Source: Synergistaceae bacterium (GTDB lineage Bacteria > Synergistota > Synergistia > Synergistales > Aminobacteriaceae). From it: DNA of 64,000 bases. The stretch spans positions 1 to 64,000 of the forward strand of contig JAFSJJ010000019.1 of the NCBI GenBank assembly GCA_017439345.1. Direction: 5' to 3'. Below, piece by piece: positions 1 through 8,160 of this stretch. Below the pieces are notes generated by a model. That model had not been told where the DNA came from. It made no database searches and was given only the letters and a program-made list of their open reading frames with translations. Numbering within the stretch: the first letter of the stretch is position 1; the number at the start of each line of letters is the position of its first letter. Made by a program: the position numbers and the translations under genes.

Positions 1-267
1 ACATCAAAACTTGCATATGACGGAAGCGGCGAAGTCGAACGAGATGCGAAAAACTATAGTATGTGTAAATTCTCAAATGGAAAACAATATCATTGCGACT
101 TATCAGCATCGTACAATATCGGAGCAAGATATTTTATCCGGGAAATTCTAAAATCCTTACCGGTAACGTTAAGGTTGGACATGGAGGTAAAAGTTCCTTC
201 GTGCTCTAAGAGAACCGCCTGCACCTTATCCACGTTAATTAGTCTCAATGCGGAACTTGCTGTTTAG
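1..267 (+). CDS. tnpB: TnpB-family RNA-guided nuclease, C-terminal fragment (5' end outside window)
   Basis: The frame is open from base 1 to the stop at 265-267. The visible 88 residues match the TnpB C-terminus: a zinc-finger-like stretch around TSKLAYDGSG...CKFSNGKQYHC, then CDLSASYNIGARYF, where the Asp before SASYNI corresponds to the last RuvC catalytic Asp of TnpB proteins, then a tail ending LSTLISLNAEL. An internal ATG at 61 exists but is not a start, because conserved residues precede it. TnpB proteins are RNA-guided DNA endonucleases that use an omegaRNA from the element's own right end. The protein appears intact to its natural C-terminus; whether the upstream part is intact cannot be seen. 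Confidence 0.75.
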   Translation, partial: TSKLAYDGSGEVERDAKNYSMCKFSNGKQYHCDLSASYNIGARYFIREILKSLPVTLRLDMEVKVPSCSKRTACTLSTLISLNAELAV

Positions 268-362
268 GCTGTAAAGTTCTGAGTTCTGACCATATGGCGG
301 AGAGGCAGTCCGGACAATTAAGAAGTTCGGAAGCACTCGAATTCAGTCGTGTGAGGGTTCAC
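200..362 (+). ncRNA. Putative omegaRNA (reRNA) scaffold of the TnpB element
   Basis: In TnpB elements the guide RNA overlaps the tnpB 3' end and runs past the element's right end, so the guide is copied from flanking DNA. Here the region after the tnpB stop has an inner possible stem (TCCG at 310-313 with CGGA at 328-331), a 7-bp stem with one mismatch at 334-340/347-353, and then AGGGTTCAC. The guide would start at about 363 (TAAAGCTGAG...). The 5' boundary is a guess; the 3' scaffold boundary is an inference from the layout of known elements. Confidence 0.4.
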
Positions 363-423
363 TAAAGCTGAGTGTAACTTTATATAATTCACTCGTAAAT
401 ATTATTAAGGAGGTAACTACTTC

Positions 424-1845
424 ATGAAAATTTTTGCGCTCATAATGTTACTAGTTTCATTGATGGCTGATACGTCATTTGCTCACACTGTCTTTGCTCC
501 TGATAATAAGACTCTGAAGGTTCACTGGGCAGTACTTCAGGCTAAACCAGGCAAGATGGGCGAGATGTCTGCGATAAGTTCAAGAACTGTTGCGAAGTTC
601 ACGCCTCATGAGTCAGGGAGCTATTCTCTTTACGGAGGACTCGACAAGAATAACCCGGACTTAATGAGAATTCTTGAAATCTACGAGGACGAAGCAGCGT
701 ATCAGGTTCACAGAGCAAGCGAGGGCTTCAAGGCTTTTATCTCAGAACGTGAGCCGATTTTAGAGAGCCTGAAGATCTTACCCGTTGATCCTGTAGTTCT
801 CGAACAGAAAGAGTCAGGAGTCGGGAAATGCGTTTATATGACTCTGGTAGAAGTTAAGCCGGAGAATCTTGACGAGTTCAAAGCGTTAATCACACGTGAG
901 ATGACGAAGGCAGTTGCTCAGGAGTCAGGAGTACTTGGCCTGTTCGCTACAAGTGAGCAGGGAGCAAGAAATAATTTTATTCACACGTTAGAGATTTACT
1001 CAGATGAAGACTCGCGCGGGAAATATTTAGAGTCAGCAAGCTACAAATCTTACAGGACTCAAGCAGACGAGTTTATAATTTCACGTAAAGTTTTCGCCAA
1101 TTATCCGGCAAATATTATATTATCAAGAAAGGGACTGCATTTAAATATGATGTCAGAATTCAAGAACTCAGACCCGGAATTTTACGAGTTTTTCACTAAC
1201 TTTGCAGGTAAAGAAGTTGTCAGTCAGTCAAAACTTGACTCAAGGACTCGTTACATGGCAATAATCGCGACTCTTCTGGGCTGTCAGGGACTCGACGAGT
1301 TCAAGGCAGTATTACCGGACGCATTAGAGGCAGGACTCACCCCGTCAGAATGCAAAGAGATAATCTATCAGGGAACGGCATATTTAGGGATCGGCAGGAC
1401 TCGCGGATTTCTCACAGCAGCTAACGAGATATTTGCTTCAAAGGGAATAAAGCTCCCGTTAGAGAACGCTTCAACTACGACTCCCGAAAATAGAATAGAG
1501 AAGGGCAACGATGCTCAAGTTGAAATTTTCGGCTCAGGAATGAAAGGCTTTCAGGACTCAGGCCCGGAGGCAACGAGACATATTAACAGATGGCTTGCGG
1601 GTAACTGCTTCGGTGATTATTACACTCGTAAAGGCTTAGATCTCAGGGAGCGCGAATTAATTACGTTCTGTTACATAGCTGCTCAGGGAGGGTGCGAGCC
1701 TCAACTAATTGCACACGCTAAAGGCAATATGAACATGGGCAATGATAAAGAGTTCTTGATTGATGTTATATCACAGTGCCTGCCGTATATCGGTTATCCC
1801 AGAAGTCTCAATGCATTAACTTGCGTAAATAAAGCAGGAGAGTAA
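424..1845 (+). CDS. Exported two-ABM, two-carboxymuconolactone-decarboxylase-domain protein
   Basis: The 473-residue product starts with a signal peptide (hydrophobic core IFALIMLLVSLMA, cleavage near FAHT). Residues about 30-110 and 135-220 resemble antibiotic-biosynthesis-monooxygenase (ABM) ferredoxin-like domains with LEIYEDEAAY and LEIYSDEDS motifs. Residues about 240-340 and 365-470 form two carboxymuconolactone-decarboxylase/AhpD-like domains; the second carries RERELITFCYIAAQGGCEPQL. A good ribosome site (AAGGAGG at 408-414) precedes the ATG, and the next gene starts 6 bases downstream. CMD-fold proteins act in peroxide or thiol chemistry or ring lactone decarboxylation; ABM domains oxidise small aromatics or act on haem. 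The substrate cannot be told. Four domains in one exported chain is unusual. Confidence 0.75.
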   Translation: MKIFALIMLLVSLMADTSFAHTVFAPDNKTLKVHWAVLQAKPGKMGEMSAISSRTVAKFTPHESGSYSLYGGLDKNNPDLMRILEIYEDEAAYQVHRASEGFKAFISEREPILESLKILPVDPVVLEQKESGVGKCVYMTLVEVKPENLDEFKALITREMTKAVAQESGVLGLFATSEQGARNNFIHTLEIYSDEDSRGKYLESASYKSYRTQADEFIISRKVFANYPANIILSRKGLHLNMMSEFKNSDPEFYEFFTNFAGKEVVSQSKLDSRTRYMAIIATLLGCQGLDEFKAVLPDALEAGLTPSECKEIIYQGTAYLGIGRTRGFLTAANEIFASKGIKLPLENASTTTPENRIEKGNDAQVEIFGSGMKGFQDSGPEATRHINRWLAGNCFGDYYTRKGLDLRERELITFCYIAAQGGCEPQLIAHAKGNMNMGNDKEFLIDVISQCLPYIGYPRSLNALTCVNKAGE

Positions 1846-1851
1846 TTTATC

Positions 1852-3231
1852 ATGAAAATTTTATTAGCGTTCGTATTAATATTTGCGTTTGTGTCGAGTT
1901 CATTTGCTGACTCCGTGAAAGGCTACAGCGATTTCGTTCACGTTCAGGGAGGCAGCTTCTTAATGGGAAGCCCTGAGTCAGAGAACTGGCGCAGTGATGA
2001 CGAATTACAGCACAGAGTTACATTAAGTGATTTCGACATTTCACGCTATGAAGTGACCCAATCAGAATATGAGTCTTTAACCGGCGAGAATCCTTCGACG
2101 TTCAAAGGTGCAAAGTTACCCGTTGACAGTGTTACATGGCTTGAGGCTGTGAAGTTCTGCAATGCTAAGAGCGAGTCAGAAGGCTTGACTCCAGCATACA
2201 AAATTGACGGTGATTCAGTAACTTGGGATTTATCATCGGACGGCTACAGACTTCCGACTGAAGCAGAATGGGAGTACGCTTGCAGGGCAGGGACTCAGAC
2301 TCCGTTCAACCTTGAGCATTCAATCGATGCAGAAGAAGCTAATTTCTATGGTCATTACCCCTATGAAATCGAGGAGAATTATTTCTCACAGCATAAACTT
2401 TCGGCTAAACCGGGAATTTACAGGGCTGAAACTGTGAACGTAGGCAGCTTCACACCTAATAAACTGGGACTCTACGATATGCACGGAAATGTAGGCGAAT
2501 GGTGCTGGGACGTTTACGGAGCATACTCGACTCAAGAGCAGAATAATCCCACCGGCCAAGAGTCAGGAACTAGGCGAGTTAATCGCGGCGGAGGCTGGAA
2601 CGACTTCGCTAAAAATATGCGTTCGGCTTACAGGGCAGCGGCTCCTCAAGATAGAAGATTGTATAACGTAGGCTTCAGGTTAGCTAAAGGCTCAATCGGT
2701 ACGGGGTTAATCACGTCAAGGGCAGTTCAGGAGACTTCAGGGAATGCAGGCAAGAAAATTTTGATAGCTTACTTCACATGGAGCGGGAACACTCAGGGCA
2801 TAGCGTACGAGATCCAGAAGCAGACAGGAGCGGACATATTCGAGATTTCACCGGTCAAAGAGTACACTGAAAGCTATAACGGGGTATTGAGAGAAGCTCA
2901 GAGAGACCAGCGCGCTCAGGCAAGACCGGCATTAAAGAATCATGTTAAAAATTTTGCTGATTATGATGTAATTATGCTCGGTTATCCTAACTGGTGGGCG
3001 AGTATCCCAATGCCTATAGCTTCGTTTCTCGAGGAGCACGACTTCACGGGAAAGATCATAATGCCCTTCTGTTCACACGGAGGCGGGAGGTTCGGGCAGA
3101 GTCTCACGGCGATTGCTAAACTTGCTCCCAAAGCATTTATCACGGACGGGCTTTCTGTTCACTATTCGGGAGGGAGTTCGTTAAAATCAGATATAGCGAA
3201 GTGGCTGAATAATAATTTATCAGGAAAATAA
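1852..3231 (+). CDS. Exported SUMF/FGE-fold protein fused to a C-terminal flavodoxin domain
   Basis: Residues 1-20 form a signal peptide (ILLAFVLIFAFVSSSFA). Residues about 30-285 have the formylglycine-generating-enzyme/SUMF fold: GSFLMGSPESE, YEVTQSEYE, YRLPTEAEWEYACRAG, GLYDMHGNVGEW, VNRGGGWND and VGFRLA. The active-site cysteine pair of true FGEs is missing near the end (RSAYRAAAP), so a catalytic sulfatase-activating role is unlikely. Residues about 300-459 are a flavodoxin: FMN phosphate loop FTWSGNTQGIA, then YPNWWASIPMPIASFLEE and PFCSHGGGRFG. Known flavodoxins are mostly cytoplasmic, so a leadered copy on a SUMF scaffold is odd. It lies between the ABM/CMD gene (6-base gap) and a CcdA-like gene, suggesting an extracytoplasmic redox set. 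Confidence 0.75.
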   Translation: MKILLAFVLIFAFVSSSFADSVKGYSDFVHVQGGSFLMGSPESENWRSDDELQHRVTLSDFDISRYEVTQSEYESLTGENPSTFKGAKLPVDSVTWLEAVKFCNAKSESEGLTPAYKIDGDSVTWDLSSDGYRLPTEAEWEYACRAGTQTPFNLEHSIDAEEANFYGHYPYEIEENYFSQHKLSAKPGIYRAETVNVGSFTPNKLGLYDMHGNVGEWCWDVYGAYSTQEQNNPTGQESGTRRVNRGGGWNDFAKNMRSAYRAAAPQDRRLYNVGFRLAKGSIGTGLITSRAVQETSGNAGKKILIAYFTWSGNTQGIAYEIQKQTGADIFEISPVKEYTESYNGVLREAQRDQRAQARPALKNHVKNFADYDVIMLGYPNWWASIPMPIASFLEEHDFTGKIIMPFCSHGGGRFGQSLTAIAKLAPKAFITDGLSVHYSGGSSLKSDIAKWLNNNLSGK

Positions 3232-3321
3232 GGCAGAACGTTAAAGGCAGCATTAGACTTTATCAAGGCATGGGATATAGAATATATGAGCTTGAATTTG
3301 TATACTATGGAGAAGATTTAA

Positions 3322-4029
3322 ATGCTAAATAATATCTTTGATTTCATGTTCTCATCAGGAGCAGTGCAATACTTAGGCGCATTTCTCTGGGGAGCTGCCA
3401 GCGTGTTATTAAGTCCCTGCGGTATAGGCATAATTCCACTTGTAATAAGCTACATCGAGAACACGGAGAACCCTACGCGTTCAAGGGCATTCAAGATTTC
3501 ATGTGCATTTTGTCTGGGAATAATATTTAACTTGATGCTGGTCGCTTTCGTAACGTCAGGAATTGGAATGCTGCTCGGAGGCTATGAGAAATTATTAACT
3601 TTATTCGTTGCTATAGTCTTTATCGTTATGGGATTGCACTTAACGGGAATAATTCACGTGAAAATATTTGCTCTGACATCAGGAGCTAAAGGCACAGAGT
3701 CCCAGAATCTCAAAGGCGCAGTTATTCTCGGCATAGTGTCAGGTCTTGCAGTAGGTCCTTGCAGTATAGCTTACGTCAGTCCCGTGTTATCTCTTGCAAT
3801 TTCAGGAGCGTCTGAGTCAGGCTTCATGTATTCAGTATCGTTAATATTATCTTATGCTATTGGCTATAGTCTCGTGATAATTCTTGCAGGAACGTTTGCT
3901 CAAGTCTTTGCGATTTACCTTCAGAGTGAACGCGGTGATAAAGTCTTGAAGTGCGTAAATATTCTCTGCGGTCTTGGCCTTATAGCTGCGGGATTATATT
4001 TCATTTACGATATGTTTTATTTATTATAA
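3322..4029 (+). CDS. CcdA/DsbD-family thiol-disulfide transmembrane protein
   Basis: The 235-residue polytopic protein has about six membrane segments and two Cys-Pro type motifs in matching helices, LLSPCGIGIIPLVISY (near residue 30) and AVGPCSIAYVSPVLSL (near residue 150). These are the paired redox cysteines of the CcdA/DsbD core. Such proteins pass electrons from cytoplasmic thioredoxin across the membrane to extracytoplasmic thiol proteins. It follows the exported CMD and flavodoxin fusions on the same strand and could supply them with reductant; that link is an inference. There is no strong ribosome site, but no other start fits better. A hairpin terminator follows. Confidence 0.78.
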   Translation: MLNNIFDFMFSSGAVQYLGAFLWGAASVLLSPCGIGIIPLVISYIENTENPTRSRAFKISCAFCLGIIFNLMLVAFVTSGIGMLLGGYEKLLTLFVAIVFIVMGLHLTGIIHVKIFALTSGAKGTESQNLKGAVILGIVSGLAVGPCSIAYVSPVLSLAISGASESGFMYSVSLILSYAIGYSLVIILAGTFAQVFAIYLQSERGDKVLKCVNILCGLGLIAAGLYFIYDMFYLL

Positions 4030-4037
4030 AGTAACAT

Positions 4038-4080
4038 GACAGCAGGGGGAATTGATAAAACTCTCTCTGCCGTCTTGATT
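4038..4080. terminator. Bidirectional rho-independent-like hairpin between ccdA-like gene and mfd
   Basis: GACAGCAGGGGGA (4038-4050) pairs with the arm ending CTGCCGTC (to 4074) with one A/C mismatch and G-T pairs, around an AT-rich loop. TTGATTTATTATTT follows on the plus side. It sits between two convergent genes. Confidence 0.6.
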
Positions 4081-4082
4081 TA

Positions 4083-7000
4083 TTATTTCGTTATGTATCT
4101 TGTATTGCGTGCCAGAAATTTTATGTATTGCTTTATGTTCTCAGGAAAATTTTTATTATCGCAGTGAACGTTAGCAACATTCTTCTTGATTTCGATTGAG
4201 TGAATCCCGTAAGCTCCCCCGAAATTTCTTAGAGCCGTAAGACCTGCAAGATATTTAGCTTCTTCCGGGATCGGCCCGAACCTGTCGAGCATCTCGCTTA
4301 ATAAATTATCAAGCTCATCAAGTCCTACAGCATTCATTACCCGCCTGTAAATCGTAACTCTAACGTCATCTTGAGGAATATAATACGGAGGAATAAGTCC
4401 GCTGCCCTTGTCTGAAGTAATTTCTGCCTTCTTGACTTTATCAGCTCCCCTGAGCCTGTTTAGTGCCTCCTCAAGCATTTTATAGAACACGCTGAAGTTT
4501 CCCTTGTGTAAATTACCGTGCTGCCGAGTGCCTCCTACAGTTCCGCTGCCCCTGATGTCTAAATCGCGTTTCGCAATGTCATAGCCCGAGCCTAATTCTG
4601 TCATCGTAGAAATAGCATCGAGTCTTTCTCGTGTCTCAGGACTGAGTCCCAGCTTGTCAGGATACATGAAATAAGCAAATGCCCTCTCGCCCCGTCTGCC
4701 TACCCTGCCTCTTAACTGGTACATTTGAGCAAGCCCTAATTCTTCAGCGTTATCGATTATGATGGTGTTTGCCCGTCCTACATCGAGTCCGCTTTCGATT
4801 ATAGTCGTCGCTATTAATATATCAGTCTGTCCTGAGTAAAATTCAAGCATAGTTTTCTCTAGTTCACGTTCGCTCATTTGACCGTGAGCAATCTTGATTT
4901 TAGCTTCAGGGAAAAACGCTTCGAGCATCTTTAAATGTTCGGGCATTCGTGCAATCTTGTTAGAGAGAAAATACACTTGGCCGCCTCTATTGAGTTCGTA
5001 TGCTATTGCTTTGCGGATAACAGCACCGTTCCAGACTCCTGCGAAAGTCGTTACAGGCAATCTGTCCTCAGGAGGTGTAGTCAAGACAGAAATGCTTCTC
5101 AAGCCCTGAAGAGCCATCGCCAATGTTCTTGGTATCGGTGTAGCTGAGAGACTTAATATATCAACAGAGCCGTAAAACTGCTTCAAGCCTTCTTTGTGCA
5201 TGACTCCGAATCTGTGCTCTTCGTCGATAACTAAGAGTCCTAACTTCTTGAACTTGATTCCCTGCTGTAATAATTTATGAGTGCCTATTAATATATCAAT
5301 GCTGCCTTCTTGAGTCTGCTTGAGAGTCTCTTTAGCCTGCTTTGAAGTTACGAATCTTGACAATAAGCCCACTTTAACCGGAAAGCCTGCGAATCTTGAC
5401 TGAAACGTTGTAAAATGCTGCTGGGCTAATATCGTCGTAGGTACAAGAATACACACTTGAAAGCCTGAGTTAATGACTCGAAATGCTGCCCTCATAGCTA
5501 CTTCAGTCTTACCGAAGCCTACATCGCCTACAAGAAGCCTGTCCATTGGGAAATTGCTTGATAGATCCTGCATGATCTCATTAACTGCTTTGAGCTGGTC
5601 AGCTGTCTCGTTGAAGGGGAATGCTTTCACGAACTCGTTATACATTTCGTTAGGTTCGTCAAAAGGAGGTCTTCTTTCGAGTTCGCGTTTTGCATATATC
5701 TCGAGTAATATTTTTGCTTCTTGCTGAGCCTGTTCAAGAGTTTTCTGAGAGCGAATCTTCCAGCCCTTGCCCTTGAGACTGTCTAAAACTGTGTTCTCGT
5801 CTTCATGTTCGTTGAGTCCTGTTATCTTGTAAGACTGCAATACAGGTATTAAGAGTCTTTGATTATTTGCGAACTCTATAACAAGAGCGTCAACCTGTGA
5901 ACCTCCTGCAGTGATATTCTCGATTCCCCTGAAGACTCCGCGTCCGTAATCATCGTGAATGACTAATTGACCAGGTGATAATTTGCCCTCGTTCCATTCG
6001 TTAGGAGCGTGCCATTTAGTTAGCTGGACGTTGACAGTTACTCCGGATAATTCGCGGTCTGAGATAAAGACTCGTTTTGAGTTATTATCGACAAAGCCTG
6101 AAGTCAAAGCAGCTTCATGAATCTCGAAAGGCAATTTGTGAAATACAGGGTTATTAGTGTATACAGCAACTTTATATTTACGTTCTTGATAATCTAAGCA
6201 TAGACGCAAAATAAAATCAGGGTCGCCTTTGAAAGCCGGTATAGCTTCGGTTGCGAGTTCTGCATTTGCCATGTCAGTTTTACCAGTAACGCGGATAACA
6301 GGATACAATGCGAGTGATTTAAAAGTTCTGTCCCATAGTTCGATTTTATATTCAGAGCCAATCTCGTTATAGACCTCACGCCACAGCCACATGAAAGACT
6401 CAGCTTGAGACTCTATCTTGTCAGGTTCGTATAACACAACGCATATATCTTCAGGGAATAACTCAACGGGAAATTTGTGCAGAATTTCTCCCAGACCGTG
6501 CAAAGTTATATCGTCCATGTTCATTAACTGCCAGCCCGTTTTCTGAGTGTCAGGGTGAAAAGATCCTATGCGTTCGATTTCGTCATCAAAGAATTCGAGT
6601 CTTACAGGCATTGAATAAGCAGGGTCAAATATGTCCATTATGAAGCCTCTTTGAACATATTGACCGGGTGCCCAGACAAGATTAGAGCTTTTATATCCGT
6701 AAGCCTCAAGCCATAATTTTATTTTATCGGGTGAAAATTTCTTTCCGCGTTCGAGCTTGAACTCAGTGTTACCCAGCAGACACGATGACATTATTGATCC
6801 CGGTGTAGCGACAAGGACTCCTGAATCTTTCAGCCAGTGCCTTATGGTCTCGCCTCGTTCTGTTAATAGTGCGCGTATTCCCGTGTTTTGCTGAGACAAG
6901 GGGAGCTCGTTCAACATGAAAATATTTCGTTCAGGGTGAAGGCTCTTGAAGTCTCGAAAGAATTCTCCTGCTTGCAGCGTGTCAGGTAATATTGCCAAAG

Positions 7001-7112
7001 TGTGAGGCTCATAGGGACAAGTGAAGGCTCTTGCGGAAATTCCTGCGCGTTCAAAAATTGCTTTGTTGGCTAATAGTCTTGAAATAGTTTTTAATGCACG
7101 ACGTTTCTTCAA
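4083..7112 (-). CDS. mfd: Transcription-repair coupling factor Mfd
   Basis: The product is 1009 residues, slightly short for Mfd (about 1100-1180). Domain order fits: a UvrB-like N-terminal module, the RNA-polymerase-interaction domain beginning around GQLVIHDDYGRGVF, then a RecG-like translocase with Walker A LLVGDVGFGKTEVAMRAA, DEEH box IDEEHRFGV, motif III LSATPIPRTL and motif VI QLRGRVGR, followed by the TRCF C-terminal domain. It frees RNA polymerase stalled at lesions and recruits UvrA. The start is TTG, supported by AAGGAG 11 bases upstream. It is a single gene, divergent from the dehydrogenase at 7222. Confidence 0.97.
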   Translation of the reverse strand: MKKRRALKTISRLLANKAIFERAGISARAFTCPYEPHTLAILPDTLQAGEFFRDFKSLHPERNIFMLNELPLSQQNTGIRALLTERGETIRHWLKDSGVLVATPGSIMSSCLLGNTEFKLERGKKFSPDKIKLWLEAYGYKSSNLVWAPGQYVQRGFIMDIFDPAYSMPVRLEFFDDEIERIGSFHPDTQKTGWQLMNMDDITLHGLGEILHKFPVELFPEDICVVLYEPDKIESQAESFMWLWREVYNEIGSEYKIELWDRTFKSLALYPVIRVTGKTDMANAELATEAIPAFKGDPDFILRLCLDYQERKYKVAVYTNNPVFHKLPFEIHEAALTSGFVDNNSKRVFISDRELSGVTVNVQLTKWHAPNEWNEGKLSPGQLVIHDDYGRGVFRGIENITAGGSQVDALVIEFANNQRLLIPVLQSYKITGLNEHEDENTVLDSLKGKGWKIRSQKTLEQAQQEAKILLEIYAKRELERRPPFDEPNEMYNEFVKAFPFNETADQLKAVNEIMQDLSSNFPMDRLLVGDVGFGKTEVAMRAAFRVINSGFQVCILVPTTILAQQHFTTFQSRFAGFPVKVGLLSRFVTSKQAKETLKQTQEGSIDILIGTHKLLQQGIKFKKLGLLVIDEEHRFGVMHKEGLKQFYGSVDILSLSATPIPRTLAMALQGLRSISVLTTPPEDRLPVTTFAGVWNGAVIRKAIAYELNRGGQVYFLSNKIARMPEHLKMLEAFFPEAKIKIAHGQMSERELEKTMLEFYSGQTDILIATTIIESGLDVGRANTIIIDNAEELGLAQMYQLRGRVGRRGERAFAYFMYPDKLGLSPETRERLDAISTMTELGSGYDIAKRDLDIRGSGTVGGTRQHGNLHKGNFSVFYKMLEEALNRLRGADKVKKAEITSDKGSGLIPPYYIPQDDVRVTIYRRVMNAVGLDELDNLLSEMLDRFGPIPEEAKYLAGLTALRNFGGAYGIHSIEIKKNVANVHCDNKNFPENIKQYIKFLARNTRYITK

Positions 7113-7153
7113 CTATAAAATTTCTCCTTAATGCTTAATAAAATACTTATGCG

Positions 7154-7173
7154 ATTATACACGCTGATATAAT
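7154..7173. promoter_or_regulatory. Divergent -10 elements for mfd (minus) and the hydroxyacid dehydrogenase (plus)
   Basis: A TATAAT on the minus strand (7159-7154) and an extended TGATATAAT on the plus strand (7165-7173) sit back to back in the 109-base gap. No good -35 boxes are visible, so this rests on the -10 sequences alone. Confidence 0.35.
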
Positions 7174-7221
7174 AACTTAAATCATTACATTAAACACTAC
7201 GCAGGAGGCAGAATTAAAATC

Positions 7222-8091
7222 ATGAACATGAAGAAAATAGCTTTTATCGGTGCAGGCAGAATGGGTAAGCCTATGATTAAGAATTTGCTTAAGCTCGGCT
7301 TTGAAGTCCATGTATACGCGCGCCAGATTCTGAAAGTCTATGACATCATAAGCAACGGTGCAAGATTTCACAGCACTATAAGCGACTGCCTCAAGAATTG
7401 TAATGTTACAATCACGATGCTTGGAATTCCCAAAGATGTCGAAGAAGTATATTTCATGAAAGATGGAGTTTTCGACAGCGCACTAAAAGATTCGTATATT
7501 ATAGACATGACAACAACGAGTCCTTCACTCTCGGAATTACTATATAAAGAAGGCTTGAAACGCGGTCTTCATGTCCTTGATGCTCCTGTGTCGGGCGGAG
7601 TAGCTGCGGCCAAGAATGCAACTCTTTCAATCATGGCAGGAGGCAGAGAGAACGACTTTCGGGACTGCTTACCCTTGTTCAGAGCAATGGGGACTAACGT
7701 AACTTACATGGGCAAACCGGGCAACGGACAGCACGCTAAACTTGCGAATCAAATCATGATGGCAGGAGCTTTAGCCGGAGTGTGTGAAGCAATGGTCTAC
7801 GCAAGAAAGCAAAACTTGAACATGATGAATTTTTTACGTGCAGCGTCAACAGGAGGAGCAGGTTCAAAGCAGCTTGATATAAACGCACCGAAAATATTAG
7901 ACCGCGACTTCACAGCAGGATTTGCCATAAAACATTTCGTGAAAGATTTACTGCTTGCTATTGACGAAGCTAATCAAGAGGGCTTAAATCTTGATGTCCT
8001 TGTTACAGTCATGAGCCACTTCAAGAAACTTGAGTCAGACGGCATGGGCGATAAGGGGACTCAGTCGCTAATAAAATACTACGGAGGATAA
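7222..8091 (+). CDS. 3-hydroxyisobutyrate dehydrogenase / tartronate semialdehyde reductase family oxidoreductase
   Basis: This 289-residue beta-hydroxyacid dehydrogenase has an N-terminal Rossmann motif IGAGRMGKPMIKNLLK, the substrate-binding signature DAPVSGGVAAAKNATLSIMAGG, shortened here to its core DAPVSGG, and the catalytic Lys in GQHAKLANQ. It reversibly oxidises a 3-hydroxyacid (3-hydroxyisobutyrate, glycerate via tartronate semialdehyde, or similar) with NAD(P). AGGAGG lies at 7203-7208. It converges with the TRAP/aroE-like operon and may act on an intermediate of the same pathway, which is inferred from position only. The exact substrate is not readable. Confidence 0.85.
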   Translation: MNMKKIAFIGAGRMGKPMIKNLLKLGFEVHVYARQILKVYDIISNGARFHSTISDCLKNCNVTITMLGIPKDVEEVYFMKDGVFDSALKDSYIIDMTTTSPSLSELLYKEGLKRGLHVLDAPVSGGVAAAKNATLSIMAGGRENDFRDCLPLFRAMGTNVTYMGKPGNGQHAKLANQIMMAGALAGVCEAMVYARKQNLNMMNFLRAASTGGAGSKQLDINAPKILDRDFTAGFAIKHFVKDLLLAIDEANQEGLNLDVLVTVMSHFKKLESDGMGDKGTQSLIKYYGG

Positions 8092-8097
8092 TAAAAA

Positions 8098-8138
8098 TTT
8101 CCCGGCCATGACTTTAACACGACCAGGAAAATATTTTT
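8098..8138 (+). terminator. Terminator-like hairpin after the hydroxyacid dehydrogenase
   Basis: TTTCCCGGCC (8098-8107) pairs imperfectly with GACCAGGAAA (8121-8130) and is followed by ATATTTTTAT. Two mismatches make it moderate in strength. Confidence 0.45.
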
Positions 8139-8160
8139 ATTGCTGCGATATATTTCTCTT

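Larger units (their letters stand above)
1..362 (+). mobile_element. Right end of an IS200/IS605/IS607-type (TnpB-bearing) insertion element, cut by the window edge
   Basis: The window opens inside a tnpB-like reading frame, followed by about 95 non-coding bases that end in a small stem-loop (334-340 pairs with 347-353) and the sequence AGGGTTCAC at 354-362. This arrangement is typical of the right end of elements carrying TnpB. The left end and any tnpA lie outside the window. The exact outer boundary at 362 is inferred from the omegaRNA-like ending and is not proven by a target duplication, which these families do not make. Confidence 0.6.
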
